64,000 bases of DNA from positions 42,164 to 106,163 of the forward strand of contig JARKIF010000114.1 in NCBI GenBank assembly GCA_029378245.1, read 5' to 3'. Below the pieces are notes generated by a model. That model saw only the letters and a list, made by a program, of their open reading frames with translations. It searched no databases and was not told the origin of the DNA. Within the stretch, counting starts at the first letter, position 1; every line of letters starts with the position of its first letter. Source of the DNA: Roridomyces roridus. Its lineage: Eukaryota > Basidiomycota > Agaricomycetes > Agaricales > Mycenaceae. Below are positions 25,901-35,423 of this stretch, one piece after another. The position numbers and the translations under genes were made by a program.

Positions 25901-26855
25901 GGTCCGCAGTTGAGAATTTGGGGTCATGCGTGGTCGTGTGATGTGTGGAAGGCGGGGTGAGGTGAGGTGTAGGTGTAGGCGTTAAATCATCAGGTGAACT
26001 GGCTTCTAGAGTCGAAATCGTGGGCACGGGACCGCTCGAGGCCTTGAGAGGAAGAGAAGGCCGGACTGTCGCAGCACTGGGAATTTTGTGAAGCACCCTG
26101 GGTGATGAGGTGGGGGAACGCGTAGGTGACACGGCCGAGACGGAAGGACGGGGTGACGCAGTGGGCTGAGGGACGGCTTGGGAGCGAAGAGCAGGCACCT
26201 TGGCGCCTGTACTTTTGCGGCGGCGAACAAGCGGCATGTCGTTGAAGGAAAGCAAGGAGCTGGTCGATGCGCGAGTCTAGAGGACGGGATAAGTGGCCCG
26301 CATGAAACGCGCAAGACGAATAATTGGGCTTAATTGGTCTTACCTGGCGCGTCTGGGTATGGTTAGCTTGCGGGGCTGGTGCGGTTCCATTGATACCCGG
26401 ATCGGTGTTGGTTGCGGCCGGGTCGTTATAAGTCGGGGCAGGAAAAAGTTCCCAAGGGAGCACGTCCTCAGTGCGGCCCGTAGCAGTCGTGGTTGCCTGA
26501 TTATCGCGTTCGTCGACGACGACGACGGGGAGTTCGTCGGTCGGTGCATTGACCGGGAAGAACTCCCACGGAGTAACCTAATAAGTGGTGAACATAATGA
26601 GTGCTGTGCCAAAAAGATGCTAGCAGCGCCAGAGACCTCCTCGCGAGTCCCCGTTGCGGTTGACGGTCTTTTTTGCTTTTTTTTAGGGTCTGAAGCACGA
26701 GCAGGATTGCGCGGGGGTCTGGGAGGAAGAGAAGGTGTGGTCGTGTGGGACGTGAGAGTAGTAGCCGAATGACGCTTCTTCAGGGTATGAGAAGACGATT
26801 TCGGCCGTTCTGGGGAGGGCAACACCTCGAATGGACTTGTCGCGGGGAGCTTCAT
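22989..26855 (-). CDS. Large SAM-dependent methyltransferase with long disordered regions
   Basis: Exons join into a protein of roughly 1,000 residues. The N-terminal third is disordered and basic (Pro, Ser, Thr). A class I methyltransferase fold begins with YPRSYAREVLDLDVWETMAC. Motif I is VLDIGCGTGTWILNC, followed by NCHFVGMDIVPLHPNL, RITWVQANLLEGLPFE, EFDMVHIKRIALGVPEDKWD and LFEEIVRVLKPGGAFE. It is then interrupted by two long acidic and Ser-rich inserts. Later conserved pieces are RFINLSPLSLLANLVGLYFK, FNIDVRSLNMHLALRTAEIL and AMWEWVKSYQARVQ. The gene ends with a basic tail. The first in-frame ATG is at 26855; the longer frame to 26897 starts only at GTG. The substrate is unknown; related fungal proteins are annotated as generic methyltransferases. 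The N-terminus has a repeated Pro-Trp-Glu motif. Confidence 0.78.
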
Positions 26856-26935
26856 GCACGGACTAGGCGGAGTCGGGAAGACATGATGGTGGGCCACTGA
26901 TCAAGGATCGACGAGAAAGATAATTTCATATTTGG

Positions 26936-28645
26936 TTAGGCATCTCTATTTAGTGTATCCACATTGGCACTCTCATCGCTCTCCAGACCGTAAACCAGCC
27001 CTAGTGCAACCTGGGCCGCCGCCTTTCTACGCTCTTCCTCGTCTGTCATGCCCGCGATTTCAGCCTTCATACCCTCCAAGGCACTCATCACCCGTGAGAG
27101 GTCAAATGGCGCCATGTGGTATTCACCCGAGTCCCCGCCCGCCTCATCGGCTTCCAAGGGAAGACCAAATATCCGTGCAGTCATCGCTTCCACCTCTGCA
27201 TCCGTTGGCAGCTCTGCATCTTCTTCGTCCTCTTGGCTCTTGCTCCCAGACGCCCACTCTTCGGCCCCTTGCGTCAAATCCTGCGCGCTCCCAAGCGAAC
27301 TGTAGTTGTAGAGCTTGTGGGCCTGTAGCCCTTGAGCGCTGTCACCTTCGTCGTCCCAAGCATCTGCATCGAACGATTCATCCTCCGCTGGCGGCGCGGA
27401 CACGAAAACGGTGAAATCGTCGTCGAAACCGAAACCTCCCTCCTTGCCTTCTTCGGCGACGCTTTCGTTCCAGCCTTCCATTGACGGCACCTCTATGGGG
27501 GAAGTCACCGTGTCCTCGGCACTCCGCCATGGATCCTCGTTCTCGAGCCAATGACTGAGCTCCTTCATCTCCTCTTCCCGCCTGCTGTGGAACAGTGACG
27601 GTGACGGGGCAGGATCGTCGTCGTTGTCTAATGAGCCTCGCGCCCACTCCCAGTTGCGTTTGTTCTTCAGACCTGTCTTGGACGGCGACGCGACCATGGA
27701 CGGCCACATGATCGTGCTAAGGGCATCCAAAACACGGGGCAGACCAGGGTTGTCTGAATATATCAATTACCGGCTGTCCAAGTGCCAGAAAATAAAAGAC
27801 ACACCTTGTCCAAATGGTCCCTCGTCTCTAGATGATTGCTCCTCCGACACATCGACAAACTCGAATCCATGTTCCGAGAGGAATTCGTCAACGTCGGTCT
27901 CTTCTTCGTCATCCTGCTCCTCGTCCTTTTCTCCGTCGCTGGCTACGCGTACAGCAAGCGCGACTTCCGGCTCTGCACCACGCATATCTCCTGCGAGCCG
28001 CGCAATGTGGTCTTTGTACGCCTAGATAGATGTAAAATCTGTAGGTAGACAGTAGAAACATGACATACCCCGCCTTTACTCCAGACGAATAACACTGCTG
28101 GAGCCTCGCGCACCGTGTGCGGGCTTAATCCCGTGACGGTGTGCACAGCAAAGTGGACCGCGGCAGAGTAGTATTTGTTGGAAAGTGTCCAGGGAATGCG
28201 CGTTGATGCGCCAAGGGCGGGTGTAGACGATTCAGCAGATGCTGATTCGATTTCAGGCTGTTCCGAAGGTGCAGGATCGGCATCAGCAGGGAGCGGGGCA
28301 CTTGGATTGAGAGCCTGAATGCCTGGTTAGGCCATCAGCTGTGTGTGAGACGCAGCGAGCGCAGCGCGTACGGCCAATCAAGGCAACCGCACGGTCGAGC
28401 GAGGCTGAAACGGCTAGAATGCGACAGAGAGGACTGTCGGGCGAAATATCTTTGAGAATATAAGATTGGGAAACCTTGGACAAGGGAAACTTACCAGATG
28501 TGTGGACGATGGAGTCGGTGGACATGGGCAGAAGCAGAGCGCGAACGTTTGATGGGTTGACGGGCCGTTTGATCCGACGAATCTCTTTTCGGACTTGAGT
28601 ACACTCTGTTTGTGTTTCTCTCGTTTTATCTCGGGAATTATCCAT
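26936..28645 (-). CDS. AAGAB: Alpha/gamma-adaptin-binding protein p34 (AAGAB/Irc6-like)
   Basis: Spliced exons give a small-GTPase-like N-terminal half: SPLCRILAVSASLDRAVALIG, IPWTLSNKYYSAAVHFAVHT, REAPAVLFVWSKGG, AYKDHIARLAGDM. Next comes the conserved block VDEFLSEHGFEFVDVSE, and then GFDDDFTVFVSAPP in an acidic region. The C-terminal helical part includes AFDLSRVMSALEGMKAEIAGM-like sequence (PFDLSRVMSALEGMKAEIAG) with REEEMKELSHWLE upstream. This order matches p34/AAGAB and yeast Irc6, which chaperone assembly of AP-1 and AP-2 clathrin adaptors. The ATG at 28645 is the first one available. Exon 1 is short and weakly conserved, so the start is less certain than the rest. The stop codon is only 80 bp upstream of the next gene's ATG on the same strand. 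Confidence 0.75.
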
Positions 28646-28668
28646 CTGGACAACTTCCCCTCATTGCT

Positions 28669-28809
28669 AATACGTGCCCTTTTGACTCACCAAGTCCATC
28701 TTCGCACCCGAGGATGAATTGCATATTCAGACCTAGCCAATACGTGCTCTCTTTGACTCACCAAAGCCGTCTTCGCACCCGACGATGAATTGCATATTCA
28801 GACCCAGTC
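28669..28809. repeat. Two-copy tandem repeat (about 70 bp) in a divergent promoter
   Basis: Unit 1 is 28669-28738 and unit 2 is 28739-28809. They differ at about nine positions. Each unit contains TGACTCA (28683-28689 and 28754-28760), CTTCGCACCCGA and ATGAATTGCATATTCAGACC. TGACTCA is the consensus of Gcn4/Cpc1/AP-1 bZIP factors. The repeat fills most of the 218 bp between the p34 and UBC/F-box start codons. Confidence 0.85.
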
Positions 28810-28863
28810 ATTCTGACACTTGGGCCTCGTATACTTAAGGAGCGCCCCCTCTTCCAAGCATGC

Positions 28864-31159
28864 ATGGCTTCCTCGCCGTCCCTCCTCTCGCGCTTGTACC
28901 GCGATCTCGCTGAGCTTCATGATACCCCCTACCCTGGTGTGGCCGTCTTCATTGACGATGCCAATGTGCGCAAGTTCTGTCTTGTGCTCACACCTCCTGC
29001 TGGTCCTTGGAAAAACCTATCTCTTCACTTTGATGTCTCCCTTCCGGACAATTGGGTATGTTCTCGGGCTCAAAAGTTGGACTAGGCATTAATCTTGGAT
29101 ACAGCCGGCTTCTCCACCTTCCGTCTCTTGCAGTCTGGACGGCATCCAACACCCAAATCTGTTTGGCAGCTATGTTTGTTGTGATTTGCTCAAGACCGAA
29201 GACCAGATCTACCGCGAGAACGGCTACAACGGTGGTTACTCCCCCGCTCTCACCCTTCGCGGTCTTTTCCTCCAGTTCTTGACTTTCTTCTCCTCTTCCA
29301 AGGTCCGTGATCTGTCTCATCATCTTGAACGAGCCTCATAATTAGTTGCAGGTGGAGCAGGATTGGGGCGGGTCTTATGAAATCGGCGATGACACCGTCG
29401 CACGGTACTTCCGGGAGGCGGAACTCGGGGTGGACAAGGACGTTCTGGAACGCTCTCGCCACACCCCCGGTAGCAAATACTACCGTTACGCGACTCCTCA
29501 GGAGACATTGCGTACAGAGTGGGACGCAGACGGTCGTCCAGAGGTTGTCCTTAGCTCGCACCCCACACCGATTGGACCACTTCTGCACACCGCCAAGTCG
29601 ACAATGCTCCGCCACACACCGCTACCTCCCGACCCAAATCGCCTTCACTGCATGCAGGAGCGTAATCCGCGTTGGACCGAGACTTTGAGTCGCATTCAGC
29701 GGTGGAAATGTCCACGTTGTCCATATGGTTCAGCGGCGGTCCCACACTGTGTGAAGGAAGTGTCTGCGATGGTTGAAAACGCAGAGTCTTCAGTGCTCCT
29801 CACTCCACCAGCATCCTGCCAGCTCGCTCTGCTCAATGATGACGTTCTCCTCGCCCTCGCCGAACGTCTTCCATCAGAGACCGTCATTTCCCTCTCGCAG
29901 GCCTACCCGCGTTTCGACGCCCTCGTGCATCAAGCCCATGTCCTTCTCCAGCGCGAGCTTCGCTGCTTTTTCCTTCGCACACCCCTTGTTGATAGCGTCC
30001 TCGGCATTGGTGTCGCCCTCAATCCTTCCGCCCGTACACTCTCGTCGGACTTTGATTGGCTCAGTGCGCGGGCGTTCACTGAATTCGGAGTCCGACAGAG
30101 CGTCGAGAAGCGCGCCTTTGGCTTCTTCCTCCCGCTTGCATTCTCCCGTGAGCATTACAAGCGCGTCTACCCCACCATCTGGGCGCGTCTTGGGGAGATT
30201 GATGCTCAAGTGCGACGAGCCGAGCAACGGATGAGCCGCAATCCTCGTCGCCAACCGGCGGGCCCTCCGAAGCGGCAAGACTCCATCAGCGTCGTCTTTC
30301 GTATGATGAATCACATTGTCGTGTCGCTCATGAAAAACTGCGACGAGGCGCTAGGCACCCAGGGCTCAGTCACCGGCAAATCGCTTCTTCACGCTTCAGA
30401 AAAAGCGGTTGTCGCTTACTGCCACCTGTTCCACCTGCTCCTCTGCCTCGTTCGCTCCGACCAGACGATTCTCCGTGACGCGACGGCACGTCTCCGTCGC
30501 TTCATCAGCGACAAGGCTTATCGGGTGAAAACCCACGTCCCAGATCTAGGCGAGCTCATCATCCTCATCATGCTCGTTCTCTGCCAGCCGCCTGTTGGTG
30601 GCGGCCCACCTATCAAGTGGTCGAACCTTGCCGGGCCTTTCTTGGAGCAGGCTATCGTCCGGAATGTGCGCTGGGTACTCAAAGCCTCCCCGCATTTGGA
30701 AGTCCTCGAAACAGGCCCGAATGATTACAGGCTGGCGGAGACGTTTGCCCAGGCCACGACAAGTTTGCGACTGATCATGTTCCAAATCACATTCCTCGAT
30801 ATCTTCTTCCGCGCCTACGCGGCGAATATCGGCCGTTTGGACGACAACTACGGGTTCCCTGATAAGGAGCTACCTACGCAGATGGTGCAGGAAATCAAGC
30901 AGATCTGTACGTTTTTCCGCTTCCATGCATGAATTGAACTGATTCGACCACAGACAAGGTCAACACGTGGCCTGCGTTTTTCCAGCGTGTGCGATTCCAG
31001 CAAGGCGTTGCATTTGGTCGGGAGCGGTTCTCTGAGATGCTGAGGGATGCGGTCAAGGCAAGCGCGGCGTCGCGGTATCACACTCCGGCGTCTAGCCGCC
31101 AGCTCGCGATATTACAGGCGGAGAGGCCCCAAAAAGAACAAGAAAGGCTGCGTAAATAG
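28864..31159 (+). CDS. Fusion of a ubiquitin-conjugating (E2-like) domain and an F-box domain
   Basis: Four exons (28864-29055, then from about 29105, from about 29352, and from about 30954) encode about 710 residues. The N-terminal 190 residues have the E2 fold order: SLLSRLYRDLAELHD, WKNLSLHFDVSLPDNWP, SPPSVSCSLDGIQHPNLF, GSYVCCDLLK (the catalytic-Cys position), then YSPALTLRGLFLQFLTFFSS. A basic linker with a CPRCPYG motif follows. An F-box-like segment is next (LLNDDVLLALAERLPSETVISLSQAYPRFDAL). The C-terminal 430 residues are helical and of unknown fold. E2 enzymes carry ubiquitin as a thioester; F-box proteins select substrates for SCF ligases through Skp1. Whether the E2 part is active is unproven: a Cys is present, but the Asn of the HPN motif must also be in place, and HPN is seen. 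Confidence 0.72.
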
Positions 31160-31178
31160 TCGTATGTAGGCTTTGTTC

Positions 31179-31785
31179 TCAATGACTCGATGCATTGTAT
31201 ACGAGTTCGTTCACGGCGAGACTCATTTTGAAACCCACTGACGGCTGTGAGGTTCGTTGAGAGAAAGATTCAAGTAAAAAAAAACGTGCACGTTCAACTC
31301 ACCGAACCGTCTTCGTACTCCTCAAGGACCGCCAAGTAGAATACGGCGTGTGCGGAGGGAGTTCCATGCTTGGAGAAATCCGGCATCTTCAAAGTAGACG
31401 GCGGGGTGTTGTGCGGAGATGAATTGCCTGAAGGAATTCACGAAACTGTGGCAACGAGATGAAAAGGTACAAACCAGGATAATTCGGCTGGGCGAATCTG
31501 CCCAAATAATAGCCAGACGCGAAATTTTCAGAGGGTACGAAGAACCTAGAAATTATGAAATTATAGAACCACCACATTTTCACGCCCCAAGTACCGCGGA
31601 GGGGTGGTGAACAAAAACACGGTGTAATTGAAGCTCGAGATACCATAGTCGGCAATGGATTGATACTGGAAGTGGAACACCTCGTTTGGCGCGATGAACG
31701 AGCCATTGGCAGGTTTGATGATGGCGGGGGTGGAAGCAGACACCGCAGAAAAAATGCACAAGAGGGGCAGGATGGAGAAGAGCAT
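31179..31785 (-). CDS. Small secreted protein, paralog 1 (lineage-specific family)
   Basis: Four exons encode about 150 residues starting with a signal peptide (MLFSILPLLCIFSAVSA). The mature part begins IIKPANGSFIAPNEVFHFQYQ and contains SIADYGISSFNYTVFLF, GYYLGRFAQPNYPG, MPDFSKHGTPS, FYLAVLEEYEDGS and a final MSLAVNELVYNASSH. Its order of blocks, exon limits and length match the gene at 35424-36057, so the two are paralogs. The pattern (beta-rich, secreted, N-glycosylation sites) suggests an extracellular Ig-like fold, but no known function was recognised. A TATA-like box lies just upstream. Confidence 0.8.
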
Positions 31786-31812
31786 TTAGGGAAGCAATAA
31801 GCTGCTGCTTCC

Positions 31813-31821
31813 TTTATAAAA
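31813..31821 (-). promoter_or_regulatory. TATA box of small secreted protein gene 1
   Basis: TTTATAAAA (read TTTTATAAA on the minus strand) lies about 28 bp before the ATG at 31785. This distance implies a very short 5' UTR and a TATA-driven, probably inducible gene. Confidence 0.5.
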
Positions 31822-31949
31822 CGGCCCTGCAGGCATAGAAGACTCGGCGATAGTACGAACGCCTACATAATAATACAGTAATCTGAGGAAGGGATGAGCA
31901 TCGTTTCAGCCGCGTGCTGGAAAAAAGGACTGACTGTACACCACTCGAA

Positions 31950-32663
31950 TCAATCGTCTCTCCAGTTAACCAAACCCGTGGACCATCGGTCTTCCCATAT
32001 AACGCGCTTATGATACGTCTTCCTCATATTCTTGTACTCCTTCACGAATTCATCAATCTCCCTGCCCATACCGCCATTTGGCGTGCCTGAACCTCCAGAG
32101 GTCGGCGATTGTTGAACAAAATCAGACGCGAGCGCTTCGGAAGCGTCGTCTTGCTCGGTCTTGCTATGCTTGAGACGCATGAGCAAGAACTGGGCGTTGA
32201 ACCGCTGGAGAGTGGGGTGCAATGTCAGACAAATAGCCTAGCGAGGAAAGGATACGGACTTGATAAACTTCTCTCTGCTCCTTGTCGACCTCTCTCCACC
32301 GCGCCTCGAGGTTCTTGGCGTCGTCAAAGGCTTGTTTGGTCTCTGCGCGTAGTTTGTGCAACGGTTCTTGCAGAGCAAGATTGTGTCCTTGGCCTTGCTC
32401 AGACAAGTCCTGTAGTGAATAAATGACCATAGACGCACTAGCAATCGACTCGTTGGCCATCCCTAATTCTGCCTGAGAATCGTACATGGCCTTGACGCGA
32501 GGCAACGAGTGGAAAACAGCTTGAAAGTAGACATGGTCATTTAACAAGTCTTCCAGATCTTCGCGTCTACAGCCTGAAGTGAGATTTCCCGTGCAAGTAA
32601 AAGCTCTCGGTCTCACGAGAAATGAGCGAGTTCGGGAAAGTCGTGGAACAACGGAGTGGTCAT
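31950..32663 (-). CDS. VPS37: ESCRT-I subunit VPS37 (Mod(r) domain)
   Basis: Exon 1 gives MTTPLFHDFPELAHF, joined by an intron to SREDLEDLLNDHVYFQAVFH and SLPRVKAMYDSQAELGMANE. It continues as HNLALQEPLHKLRAETKQAF, ARWREVDKEQREVYQ and RFNAQFLLMRLKHSKTEQDD with ASEALASDFVQQ. This is the Mod(r) coiled-coil domain of Vps37. In ESCRT-I it packs with Vps23, Vps28 and Mvb12 and sorts ubiquitinated cargo into multivesicular bodies. The C-terminal tail (EFVKEYKNMRKTYHKRVIWE) follows a Gly/Ser-rich spacer. The start codon is 21 bp from that of the divergent RRP40 gene. Confidence 0.9.
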
Positions 32664-32684
32664 CAATCAAAAAGCAGTTTCTCA

Positions 32685-33457
32685 ATGGACACCGTTCTTC
32701 CTGGCCAACACGTCCCCGCACAACATGTAAACCTCAAGCTAGGCCCCGGCTTACTCCAAACCGCATCGTCCATAATAGCGACACGCGCCGGCTCGTTGAA
32801 TCATTCCGCCAATCGTAGCAAATGGTGGGTCGAAAATAATTCAAGACGGGTCCGTGCTTTCTGTGTTCTACAAGGCGCATCTCAGATGTCTAGTAGTACG
32901 TTCCTGCTCCGCAAGAATCCGTCATTGGAGTTATTGTCCAAAAAGCGGGCGAGGGCTTCCGCGTCGACATTGGTTCTGCACACACTGCTTCCTTGGACGG
33001 TCTTGCGTTCGAGGGCGCGACTAAAAGAAACAAGCCGAATCTCAAGGTAACTCGTATCCTCTTCTCATTATTCCATCGACTCAAATGTCACTAGATCGGG
33101 AATATAGTCTATGCTCGCCTTTCCCTTGCACATAAAGATATGGAACCCGAGCTCGAATGTTTCGACGCCCAAACACACAAGGCGGAAGGTTTCGGCGAGC
33201 TCAAGGGCGGCTTCATGGTCCGCTGCAGTTTACGAATGTGCAGACAGCTGCTCGACTCGAAACATTTCCTTCTGCCCCTCCTAGGCTCCCGTTTTCCGTT
33301 AGAAGCTGCCGTGGGCGTGAATGGTCGAGTGTGGGTGAGCGCCAAGGAGACGCGGGAGGTCATTGCTATTTCACGATGCATCGAAGGGGTAGATCCGGAC
33401 GGAGGGGGCATGGAGGAAGAAGACGTCGTCGAGCTGTTAACCACTATGGGTTTGTGA
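32685..33457 (+). CDS. RRP40: Exosome complex subunit RRP40
   Basis: Three exons encode about 225 residues: an N-terminal domain (MDTVLPGQHVPAQHVNLKLG), an S1-like domain (RYVPAPQESVIGVIVQKAGE, FRVDIGSAHTASLDGLAFEG, KRNKPNLKIGNIVYARLSLA) and a KH domain (VRCSLRMCRQLLDSKHFLLP, LGSRFPLEAAVGVNGRVWV). The second intron acceptor is the AG of GTCTAGTAG before TACGTT. RRP40 is one of three S1/KH cap subunits of the RNA exosome, which degrades and trims RNA in nucleus and cytoplasm. The gene is complete and typical in length. It shares a 21-bp start-to-start interval with VPS37. Confidence 0.93.
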
Positions 33458-33543
33458 ACCATGTTACATTTACAATACAGATACTGTACTCTTTAAGCAC
33501 ACGACAAGGTCAAGAAAGACGAGGGCACGCACCAGTAATTCAT

Positions 33544-34190
33544 TCAGTCTTCACCCAGCCTCGCCTTCTTTGTTACCCTGCGCGACGAGCCCGTAACCGT
33601 CTCCTCGTCGCTCGTGCTGCTCCGTTGGCTCGCAGTGGCACTCGCTCGTTTCCGTCGCTGATACTCTCTATCTCGATGCTTCTTGGCCTGCGACTGGTCA
33701 TACTCCTGGCCTCTCGTCGCCGGAGGGACGCTGATCACGCCAGGCGTACTCGGCTGCTTGAATTGGAGCTCTTCCGGACCGTCGTCATTGTCCCGCAGGA
33801 GGTCGAGAGACTGTCGGGTCAGCATCCAAAGTGTCACCAAAAGCTAACAGACGCACCTTGCCATAAGTGAGACTGCTGCTTGAAAAGAGACGTTCGCTGT
33901 CTGCAACGTCGTATTTCCTCCTGTTCGCATTGGTGTTTTTGAGGTAGCCCTCAAAGCCGGTGATTATATTCCCCCCATTGTGCGCAGCCGTCTCTGTGAG
34001 ATACGTCTTCTCCAAGTCATAGATTTGCGATTCAATGTCCGCCTGCACGCTTTGAGTGGGATGAAACGGACGTGGTTGAGGAACGGACGAGCTGTTTGTC
34101 GAGGGCGCGTTTCTTGGGGAGGGCTTGCAAGAGTTCTTTCTTGAGAGCTTCGTAGCGCGCCTTGTCGTCTAAGGAGGCAACCTCCGCCAT
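33544..34190 (-). CDS. EAF6: NuA4 histone acetyltransferase subunit EAF6
   Basis: Three exons encode about 170 residues. The N-terminal helix is MAEVASLDDKARYEALKKEL with QALPKKRALDKQLAD, then IESQIYDLEKTYLTETAAHN and GGNIITGFEGYLKNT. This is the Eaf6 coiled-coil block found in NuA4 and, in animals, in MOZ/HBO1 complexes. It is followed by RLFSSSSLTYGKSLD. The C-terminus is basic (AKKHRDREYQRRKRASA ... RRVTKKARLGED) and looks like a nuclear localisation segment. The start at 34190 gives the conserved N-terminus; an upstream in-frame ATG at 34220 would add ten residues. The gene is divergent from HEM13 with 110 bp between start codons. Confidence 0.9.
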
Positions 34191-34300
34191 TAGTCTAGAA
34201 CGAGCCGGCTCGGCACGCATCTGGAACGAGCCAGTGATTGTCTCGGCTTTGCACAGATTGCACAAAATGCTTCCAACGCGTCTCTCTCACTCCCACCACC

Positions 34301-35350
34301 ATGGCAGAGCCAATGCGGCAGCAAGTAGAGCGATACATCCTTTCCCTCCAGGACGAGATCGTCTCGGGCTTTGAGACCCTCGATCCCAATGCCCCTCCGT
34401 TCAAACGCGATTCGTGGGTTCGGCCCCAAGGTGGATCTGGCCAGTCTTGTGTGTTCGCTCTGCCACCCTCGGAGGACGGTGCCGAGGCTGTCTCCCAAAC
34501 CATCCTCGAGAAGGCAGGGGTGAATATCTCGATCGTGCATGGCACCCTCCCTCCCGCTGCTATCAAGCAGATGCGCGCAGACCATACATCGATGCCTCTG
34601 CCCGAGAACCCAGAGGGCGGGCTGCCCTTTTTTGCTGCAGGATTGAGCCTCGTGGTACACCCCAGGAATCCCAACGCTCCCACCATCCACGCCAACTACC
34701 GCTACTTCGAGATTACCGAACCGGCGAGTGAAGCAGGCACAGAAGAGCCCAAGCTCCTCGCGTGGTGGTTTGGGGGCGGTTCCGACCTCACCCCGTCGTA
34801 CCTCTTTGAAGAGGACGCCCAGCACTTTCACGAGACGTTGAAAACGACGTGTGATGCCCATGGCATTGGGCTCTTCCCTGCTTTCAAGAAGTGGTGCGAC
34901 GAGTATTTCTACATTCCCCACCGCTCCGAGTCCCGCGGCATTGGCGGCATATTCTTCGACGACCTGAACGCGGGCTCTCACGTCCGACTCCAAGACTCTG
35001 ACAAGCGGCCTCGTACACCCGAGGAAATTTTCGTCCTCATCCAAGCACTCGGCAACGCTTTCCTTCCATCCTACCTCCCCATTTTATCTCGCAGACACTC
35101 GTTACCCTACACGCCTCTGCAGCGTCGGTGGCAGCTCATCCGCCGAGGCCGTTATGTCGAGTTCAATCTCGTCGTAGATCGGGGTACCAAGTTCGGCCTC
35201 ATGACTCCTGGTGCGAGGATCGAGAGCATCCTGATGAGTCTGCCCGAGGTGGCGAGATGGGAGTACATGACCGATCTTGGAGGGGAGGGCACGGAAGAAG
35301 GGAAACTAATGGAAGTTCTGAGGACGCCTAGAAACTGGCACACTGTATAA
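34301..35350 (+). CDS. HEM13: Coproporphyrinogen III oxidase (aerobic), heme synthesis
   Basis: A single exon encodes 349 residues. The family signature is complete: KKWCDEYFYIPHRSE followed by SRGIGGIFFDDLN. Other hallmarks are WFGGGSDLTPSYLFEEDAQH, HANYRYFEI and RRGRYVEFNLVVDRGTKFGL. The enzyme converts coproporphyrinogen III to protoporphyrinogen IX by oxygen-dependent decarboxylation of two propionates. The N-terminus (MAEPMRQQVERYILSLQDEI) has no mitochondrial presequence, which agrees with a cytosolic location as in yeast. The start is the first ATG in frame. The absence of introns is unusual in this otherwise intron-rich region. Confidence 0.96.
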   Translation: MAEPMRQQVERYILSLQDEIVSGFETLDPNAPPFKRDSWVRPQGGSGQSCVFALPPSEDGAEAVSQTILEKAGVNISIVHGTLPPAAIKQMRADHTSMPLPENPEGGLPFFAAGLSLVVHPRNPNAPTIHANYRYFEITEPASEAGTEEPKLLAWWFGGGSDLTPSYLFEEDAQHFHETLKTTCDAHGIGLFPAFKKWCDEYFYIPHRSESRGIGGIFFDDLNAGSHVRLQDSDKRPRTPEEIFVLIQALGNAFLPSYLPILSRRHSLPYTPLQRRWQLIRRGRYVEFNLVVDRGTKFGLMTPGARIESILMSLPEVARWEYMTDLGGEGTEEGKLMEVLRTPRNWHTV

Positions 35351-35423
35351 TAGAATGTCTGTAGATTGTACAATGTCAAAAGAAGTATCCACTCCGAGAA
35401 AGGGTCCGTCCGTGAAAAGTAGA

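Noticed and set aside
26932..27414. Long plus-strand open frame (160 codons)
   Set aside because: It is the antisense of the acidic p34 exon; no domain, and composition follows the opposite strand.
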